64,000 nucleotides of DNA from Streptomyces pseudovenezuelae (lineage in GTDB: Bacteria; Actinomycetota; Actinomycetes; Streptomycetales; Streptomycetaceae): positions 1 to 64,000 of the forward strand of contig NZ_JARXVH010000018.1 in the NCBI RefSeq assembly GCF_029892565.1, in the 5' to 3' direction. The notes beneath the pieces are model-generated. The model worked only from the letters and a program-made list of their open reading frames with translations, had not been told where the DNA came from and searched no databases. The position numbers and the translations under genes were made by a program. Below are positions 59,130 through 64,000 of the stretch, in pieces. Numbering within the stretch: the stretch's first letter is position 1; each line of letters begins with the position of its first letter.

Positions 59130-60554
59130 CTACGAACTCCGAGCCACCCCGGCCAGCCGTGTCGGCGGCAGATACTCCCGCACGAACGTCCGCTCCCACC
59201 ACGCCCCCGTCTCCCGCAACTCCCGCCAGCTGGTGTACCGGTACCGGAACAGCCGGGCGCGGACATAGCGGGGCGGGGCGTCGGGCGGGAACGGGGAGTG
59301 GCGCAGGAGTCGTAGGGTGTCGCGGTCGTTCTCCAGCAGGCGTTCCACCAGCGCGCCGAACCACGTCTCGGCATAGGCCGGCGAGAGCGCCGCGAACCAC
59401 ATCAGCCAGTCGAGGCGCAGGTGGTACGGCGCGAACTGGCGTGGCCGGCGGCGCGGATCGCCCGGCTTGGCCTTGAACTCGTACTCCCGCCAGTCCGAGT
59501 CCTCGCGGGGCACGTCCTCGGCCGTGCCCTCGATCACCACCTCGTACCGGACCCGGCTGACCGTGCCGAACGCGCCGTAGGTGTTGACCAGATGGAGCGG
59601 GTCGAAGGAGCGGTTCATGACCTGGCGGCGGGAGAGCATGTTGCGGACCGGCTGGTAGCTGAGGCCGACGAGCAGGGTGGTGACGGCGAGGACCAGCACC
59701 TCGTACCAGAGTGGGGCGGCGGGCACCGACGCCGGTGCCTTGCCCGGGAGTCGCAGCGCGGAGAGCGCGAGCACGATGGTGATCCAGTTCAGCCAGGAGA
59801 AGTTGCCGGACAGGACCAGCCAGAGCTGGGTCAGGATCATCAGGGACGCGGCGGCCGTGGCGACCGGCTGTGGGGTGAACAGCAGGACGGGCACGATGAG
59901 TTGGGTGACGTGGTTGGCTGCTGCCTCGACCCGGTGCAGCGGGCGGGGGAGATGGTGGAAGAACCAGCTCAGCGGGCCCGGCATCGGCTGGGTCTCGTGA
60001 TGGTGGTAGAGGCAGGTCAGCTTCCGCCAGCAGGCGTCGCCGTGCATCTTGATCAGACCCGCGCCGAACTCGACGCGGAACAGGATCCAACGCAGCAGGA
60101 AGAGCAGCACGACCGGTGGAGCCACGTCGTCGTTGCCGAGGAGGACCGCGACGAAGCCCACCTCAAGGAGCAGCGACTCCCAGCCGAACGCGTACCAGGT
60201 CTGGCCGACGTTCACGATCGACAGGTACAGCGCCCACGGCACCAGCCACAGCAACATCCCTGCCCAGAGCGGTAGTTGGGAGTCCAGTCCTGCGATCAGG
60301 GCGACCGACACCCCGCAGCCGGTCCAGGCGCAGGACGCGAAGAACCGGTCGGAGTAGTGGAGTTGGAAGAGGCTCGGCGCCTGCTTGAAAGGCACCCGGG
60401 CGACCAGTCGGGAGACGGGAAGCATGCCGCGTTCGCCGATCAGTGCACGGAACTGCAGGGCCGCCGTCAGGAACGCCACCAGGTACATGCCCGCGAGAGC
60501 CCGCTGGAAGACCAGTCGGCTCCACCAGTAGTCGGATGCGGTGAACCACTCCAC
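59130..60554 (-). CDS. lipase maturation factor family membrane protein
   Basis: A membrane protein of 474 residues with about six N-terminal helices, then a soluble C-terminal domain. The family pattern is clear: MEWFTASDYWWSRLVFQRALAG at the start, GWESLLLEVGFVAVLLG and RWILFRVEFGAGLIKMHGD in the membrane part, and FAPYHLRLDWLMWFAALSP and LRLLRHSPFPPDAPPRYVRA in the tail. Animal relatives fold lipases in the ER; the role of bacterial members is unknown. GGAGG precedes the GTG at 60554; the GTG at 60566 has its site too close. It is divergent from a lipoprotein gene and convergent with the fucose operon. Confidence 0.9.
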   Translation of the reverse strand: MEWFTASDYWWSRLVFQRALAGMYLVAFLTAALQFRALIGERGMLPVSRLVARVPFKQAPSLFQLHYSDRFFASCAWTGCGVSVALIAGLDSQLPLWAGMLLWLVPWALYLSIVNVGQTWYAFGWESLLLEVGFVAVLLGNDDVAPPVVLLFLLRWILFRVEFGAGLIKMHGDACWRKLTCLYHHHETQPMPGPLSWFFHHLPRPLHRVEAAANHVTQLIVPVLLFTPQPVATAAASLMILTQLWLVLSGNFSWLNWITIVLALSALRLPGKAPASVPAAPLWYEVLVLAVTTLLVGLSYQPVRNMLSRRQVMNRSFDPLHLVNTYGAFGTVSRVRYEVVIEGTAEDVPREDSDWREYEFKAKPGDPRRRPRQFAPYHLRLDWLMWFAALSPAYAETWFGALVERLLENDRDTLRLLRHSPFPPDAPPRYVRARLFRYRYTSWRELRETGAWWERTFVREYLPPTRLAGVARSS

Positions 60555-60701
60555 GGCCGCCCCCACCTCCCTCCGCCTCCGCTGCCCTGTTCGCGTCGGA
60601 ACCCTATGTCACTCTCCGTATATCCCGCCTCCGCTTGCGTAACCCAAGTGAGTGAAGCAGACAATGGTGACGATCTGCCTGTAGTGAGGCGGGAGGACCA
60701 G

Positions 60702-61973
60702 GTGCGAACAGTCACCGGAACCATCGCCACAGCCTGCGCGCTCTCGGCGGCGCTCCTCGTCGCCGGGTGCGGCGGCGACGGCGGCAAGGACACGAAGTCG
60801 AGCGGAGAGGTCTTCCTGCAGCCGGCAGCGGCGCAGGGACCCGACCCCTTCACCGAGTCGACGGCCACCGCGCCGGTCACGCCGTCGCCGGTCACCCGAG
60901 AGCCGCGACCGGCCCGTACGAACCACACGGCGCCGACTGTCTCCGGTCACGACGTCCGGTCCATCCAGGGCGGCACCCCGGGCCTCTACGCCGGCACCGC
61001 ACGCGTAGGCAGCTGTGACGTGAACCGGCAGATCGACTACCTGAACGCCGACCCGTCCAGGGCCCGCGCCTTCGCGCAGGCGGAGGGCGTCTCCCAGGCG
61101 TCCGTCCCCGCCTTTCTGCGCGGTCTGGCTCCCGTGGTGCTGCGCGCCGACACCCGGGTCACCAACCACGGCTACCGCGCCGGACGGACGACCGGCTTCC
61201 AGTCCGTCCTCCAGGCCGGCACCGCAGTCCTCGTCGACAACGGGGGCGTACCCCGAGTCCGCTGCGCCTGCGGCAACCCGTTGAAGCCGCCGGTCGCCCA
61301 GCACGGCGGCTACGCCACGAGCGGGCGCCCGTGGTCCGGCTACCGGCCCGCCCAGGTCGTCGTCGTGACCCCGGCTCCCCAGGTGATCACCAACGTCACG
61401 ATCATCAACATCGTCGACAACACCTGGATCGAGCGGCCCATCGGCCACGACGTCCACCACGACCACGTCGTTCCGTCGCCGCTCCCGCTGACCCCGACGC
61501 CCACACCCACGCCGAGCCCGACGACACCCACGCCGAGCCCGTACGACAGCGAGTCGAGCGCCGACGCCTCACCGCGGGAGAACAGCACGTCGCCGACCGG
61601 CGAGAGCGACGAGAACGCCGTCACGTCCCCGTCGGCCACGGACTGCGTCACCCCGACCGTGACCGTCACCCCGGGCGCCACCGACGACGTGGTGCCGTCC
61701 CGGCCGCCCATCGATCGCCCGGCCTGCCCGACGGCGACGGTCACGGCCACACCGCCCGCGACCGCGCCGACGACCGCCCCCGACTCCCTCACGCCCGGGC
61801 TGACGACCACCGTGCCGGGGGAACCCGAGTCCCCGCCGGACTCCGCCGACGAGATCGGGCCCGAGACCGTCCCGGAGACCCCGGACCTGCCCGACGGCGG
61901 CGGGCTGATCCCCGACGAGACGGACACGACCCGCAGGACTCTCGACAGCCCCACCGACCTCCTCGGCGGCTGA
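60702..61973 (+). CDS. putative lipoprotein with a DUF6777-like domain
   Basis: The gene encodes a 423-residue exported protein. The signal peptide carries the lipobox LVAGC (Cys at about residue 23). Residues ~80-210 form a compact domain (GLYAGTARVGSCDVNRQIDYL, VLRADTRVTNHGYRAG, VRCACGNPLKPP, matching DUF6777 as I recall it), which is linked by AQVVVVTPAPQVIT to a Pro/Thr/Asp-rich disordered tail of ~170 residues. Such tails suggest extension from the membrane into the cell wall. GGGAGG precedes the GTG; an earlier in-frame GTG at 60648 has no ribosome binding site. Function unknown. It is followed by a small hairpin and then the SpoIIE-type gene on the same strand. Confidence 0.75.
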   Translation: MRTVTGTIATACALSAALLVAGCGGDGGKDTKSSGEVFLQPAAAQGPDPFTESTATAPVTPSPVTREPRPARTNHTAPTVSGHDVRSIQGGTPGLYAGTARVGSCDVNRQIDYLNADPSRARAFAQAEGVSQASVPAFLRGLAPVVLRADTRVTNHGYRAGRTTGFQSVLQAGTAVLVDNGGVPRVRCACGNPLKPPVAQHGGYATSGRPWSGYRPAQVVVVTPAPQVITNVTIINIVDNTWIERPIGHDVHHDHVVPSPLPLTPTPTPTPSPTTPTPSPYDSESSADASPRENSTSPTGESDENAVTSPSATDCVTPTVTVTPGATDDVVPSRPPIDRPACPTATVTATPPATAPTTAPDSLTPGLTTTVPGEPESPPDSADEIGPETVPETPDLPDGGGLIPDETDTTRRTLDSPTDLLGG

Positions 61974-61977
61974 CCTC

Positions 61978-62000
61978 GGACTCGGACCGGGACCGAGTCC
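61978..62000 (+). terminator. 8-bp hairpin after the lipoprotein gene
   Basis: GGACTCGG (61978-61985) pairs with CCGAGTCC (61993-62000) around a 7-base loop, just past the lipoprotein stop at 61973. It is a weak terminator candidate. Confidence 0.5.
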
Positions 62001-62075
62001 CGGACCCGGCCAGGGCCCGTGCAGGACCGCTCCGGCCGGGTCGAAGAATCCGGCGAATCCTGGCAAGGTGGGCCC

Positions 62076-64000
62076 ATGGTTGATCGGGGAGCGAGCGCCC
62101 TGTCACTCCCGGACGACTGGCCGGCCCACCCGGATCCGATCCTGGCGCTCAATCGCATGGGCAGTTTCGACTGGGACCTGGACAACGGCCTGTTCCACAT
62201 GGACGCCCAGGCCCACGAGGTCTTCGACCTGCGCCCCGACGAGTACGACGACCACCCCGAGAGCCTCGCCGTGCGGGTCCCCACGGCCGAGGGCCACCGG
62301 CTCGACGCCCTGGTCTCCCAGGCGCTGAAGGACGGCAGCGAGAACTACGGCGCCTACTTCCGCATCCGCCGACGTGACGGCACCCTGCGCTGGACCCACA
62401 CCCAGGGCTACATCCGGCGCGACGAGACGGGCCGTCCCCGCCGGATCATCGGCATCCTCCGTGACGCCACCCAGGAGCTGAGCGACACCGAGGCGCGCAG
62501 CGAGCAGGCCGCCCAGGACGCGGCCCGGCGCGAGCAGACCAACGTCGTCCAGCTGACCACGGCGGCCCTCGCGCACGCCCGCTCCGTCCAGGACGTCATC
62601 GACGTCCTCAAGGACACCCACGGCCTCACCCATCTGGGCGCCACCAGCCTGGTCATGGGCCAGGTCGAGGCCGGCCGGATCCGGCTGATCGCCGAGGGCC
62701 CCGCGGGCAGTTTCGTGCCCGGCACCCTCGTCACCCGGATCGACGAGCCCTACCCGATGGGCGAGGTCGTACGGACCCTCACCCCGCGCTTCATCGAGTC
62801 CCCCGAGGAGTTCGCCGAGCGCTATCCGATCCTCTGGCCGCACCTCACCGACCTGAACATCACCGCCGCCGCCTACCTCCCGCTGATCGCCCAGGCCCGT
62901 CCGATCGGCGCGATGGGCCTGCTCTACAGCGACCGGCGCGGCTTCTCGCCGGAGGAGCGCAACGTCCTGGTCGCCCTCGGCAGCAGCATCGCGCAGAGCC
63001 TGCAGCGGGCCATGTTCTACGAGCAGGAGAAGGACCTCGCCACCAGCCTCCAGCAGGCGATGCTGCCGCGGTCCATCCCCAGCGTGCGCGGCGCCGACGT
63101 CGCCGTCCGCTACCGTGCGGGCTCCGCCGCGGGCACCTTCGGCCGGGACATCGGCGGCGACTGGTACGACCTGATCCCGCTGCCCGGCGGCCGGGTCGGC
63201 GCCGTCATCGGCGACGTCCAGGGCCACGACACGCACGCGGCCGCCGTGATGGGCCAGCTCCGCATCGTCCTGCGCGCCTACGCCGCCGAGGGCCACACCC
63301 CCGCCACCGTCATGGCCCGCGCCTCCGTCTTCCTGCACGAACTCGACACGGACCGCTTCGCGACCTGCCTGTACGCGGAGGCCGACCTGGCCACCGGTGT
63401 CGTCCAGGTCGTCCGGGCCGGCCACATCGACCCGCTGATCCGGTACGCCGACGGCAGTTGCCGCCGGATCCCCGTCGAGGGCGGCCTCCCGCTCGGCCTG
63501 TCCGCCGAGTTCGCCGGCCTCGACTACCCCGTCGCGACCCTGGAGCTCGACCCCGGCAACACCCTCCTGCTGTGCACCGACGGCCTGGTCGAGATGCCCG
63601 GCGCCGACCTCGATGAGGGCATGCAGACCCTCACCGCCCTCATCCGCAACGGACCGGACGACGTACGGGATCTCGCGGACTGTCTGATCGACGTGGCCGA
63701 GGAGCGCAACGGCGACGACGACGTGGCCCTGCTCCTGCTGCGCCGCCGGGGCCTGGAGGCCCAGCAGTCCGGCGGCCGGCTCCAGCAGCACGTGGCACCG
63801 GGCGACCCCGAGGCGCTGACCCAGGCCCGCCACATGATCCGGGCGGCGGTCCGGGCCTGGGGCGCCCGCGACCGCGCCGACGAGATCGAACTCGTCGCCG
63901 ACGAACTGATCACCAACGCCCTCATGCACACCGAGGGCGCCGCGATCGTCACCCTCAGGGTCCTCACCGACGGCGACCGCCGCCTGCGTGTCGAGGTCGA
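62076..64000 (+). CDS. PAS/GAF/SpoIIE phosphatase with HATPase domain (truncated by window edge)
   Basis: The frame from ATG 62076 stays open to the window end (641 codons visible, 3' part missing). Order of domains: PAS at about residues 25-130 (MGSFDWDLDNGLFHMDAQAH, DGTLRWTHTQGYIRRDE), GAF at about 150-320 (IGAMGLLYSDRRGFSPEERNV), and a PP2C/SpoIIE phosphatase from LATSLQQAMLPRSIP with the metal sites in FGRDIGGDWYDLIPLP and AVIGDVQGHDTHAA, LLCTDGLVEMPG. The start of a HATPase domain follows (ELVADELITNALMHTEG). This is the typical Streptomyces sensor that dephosphorylates anti-sigma antagonists and has its own anti-sigma kinase module. AAGGTGGG precedes the ATG. The signal it senses is unknown. 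Confidence 0.93.
   Translation, partial: MVDRGASALSLPDDWPAHPDPILALNRMGSFDWDLDNGLFHMDAQAHEVFDLRPDEYDDHPESLAVRVPTAEGHRLDALVSQALKDGSENYGAYFRIRRRDGTLRWTHTQGYIRRDETGRPRRIIGILRDATQELSDTEARSEQAAQDAARREQTNVVQLTTAALAHARSVQDVIDVLKDTHGLTHLGATSLVMGQVEAGRIRLIAEGPAGSFVPGTLVTRIDEPYPMGEVVRTLTPRFIESPEEFAERYPILWPHLTDLNITAAAYLPLIAQARPIGAMGLLYSDRRGFSPEERNVLVALGSSIAQSLQRAMFYEQEKDLATSLQQAMLPRSIPSVRGADVAVRYRAGSAAGTFGRDIGGDWYDLIPLPGGRVGAVIGDVQGHDTHAAAVMGQLRIVLRAYAAEGHTPATVMARASVFLHELDTDRFATCLYAEADLATGVVQVVRAGHIDPLIRYADGSCRRIPVEGGLPLGLSAEFAGLDYPVATLELDPGNTLLLCTDGLVEMPGADLDEGMQTLTALIRNGPDDVRDLADCLIDVAEERNGDDDVALLLLRRRGLEAQQSGGRLQQHVAPGDPEALTQARHMIRAAVRAWGARDRADEIELVADELITNALMHTEGAAIVTLRVLTDGDRRLRVEV

Noticed and set aside
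62103..63929. 608-codon reverse frame opposite the SpoIIE-type gene
   Set aside because: It is the antisense shadow of the PAS/GAF/phosphatase gene, whose own frame is open to the window end and carries clear motifs.

Overview
The window looks like part of a Streptomyces chromosome (or a close relative). GC content and third-position GC are very high throughout. There are XRE/DUF397/ATP-binding regulatory genes, a SARP regulator, a DUF574-type methyltransferase, an actinobacterial glgA/glgC pair, a SpoIIE-type phosphatase, and rare TTA codons in only a few genes. I see no rRNA, tRNA, transposon, integrase, CRISPR array or antibiotic-type assembly line. The first ~80 bases are a G/C homopolymer mess that is probably a contig edge, and the last gene runs off the right end.

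Layout. 1-7.2 kb: gnd (6-phosphogluconate dehydrogenase), a secreted Rpf/LysM/M23 cell-wall hydrolase, a DMT-type exporter, and the glycogen genes glgA and glgC. 7.2-11.2 kb: a giant P-loop/TPR protein whose TPR DNA has been tandemly amplified. 11.3-16.3 kb: two secreted glycosidases (PA14-GH2 and GH92 alpha-mannosidase) ended by a strong terminator. 16.4-24.2 kb: mixed metabolic genes, namely a wax ester/diacylglycerol acyltransferase, an unusual zinc-ribbon SDR, a classical SDR with a degenerate HD protein, a 57-residue small protein, a GNAT, a LysE exporter and an amidase. 24.4-30.2 kb: a secreted GH29-GH20-GH29 set (fucosidase, hexosaminidase, fucosidase) behind a recognisable promoter/operator. 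30.2-39.4 kb: regulators (XRE/DUF5753, DUF397, anti-sigma-like ATPase, SARP) and small enzymes. 39.4-50.3 kb: a LacI-regulated operon encoding a lipoprotein, two permeases, a GH5 beta-mannosidase-like enzyme, a secreted GH85 endoglycosidase and a GH38 alpha-mannosidase. 50.3-59.1 kb: a GntR-regulated operon encoding a ribose-type ABC importer and a non-phosphorylating L-fucose route (mutarotase, aldose dehydrogenase, lactonase, fuconate dehydratase, SDR). 59.1-64 kb: a lipase-maturation-factor-like membrane protein, a lipoprotein, and a PAS/GAF/SpoIIE sensor phosphatase truncated by the window edge.

How it fits together. The most interesting content is four separate carbohydrate loci that together read as a glycoprotein N-glycan foraging programme. 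Secreted GH29, GH20 and GH92 (and perhaps GH2) trim outer fucose, HexNAc and mannose. Secreted GH85 cuts the chitobiose core. One ABC importer would bring in the released oligomannose, which cytoplasmic GH38 and GH5 finish. A second importer and its enzymes would take up and oxidise the freed L-fucose. The family assignments rest on motifs visible in the proteins. The integrated pathway, the substrates of the two importers and the regulatory links are inference.
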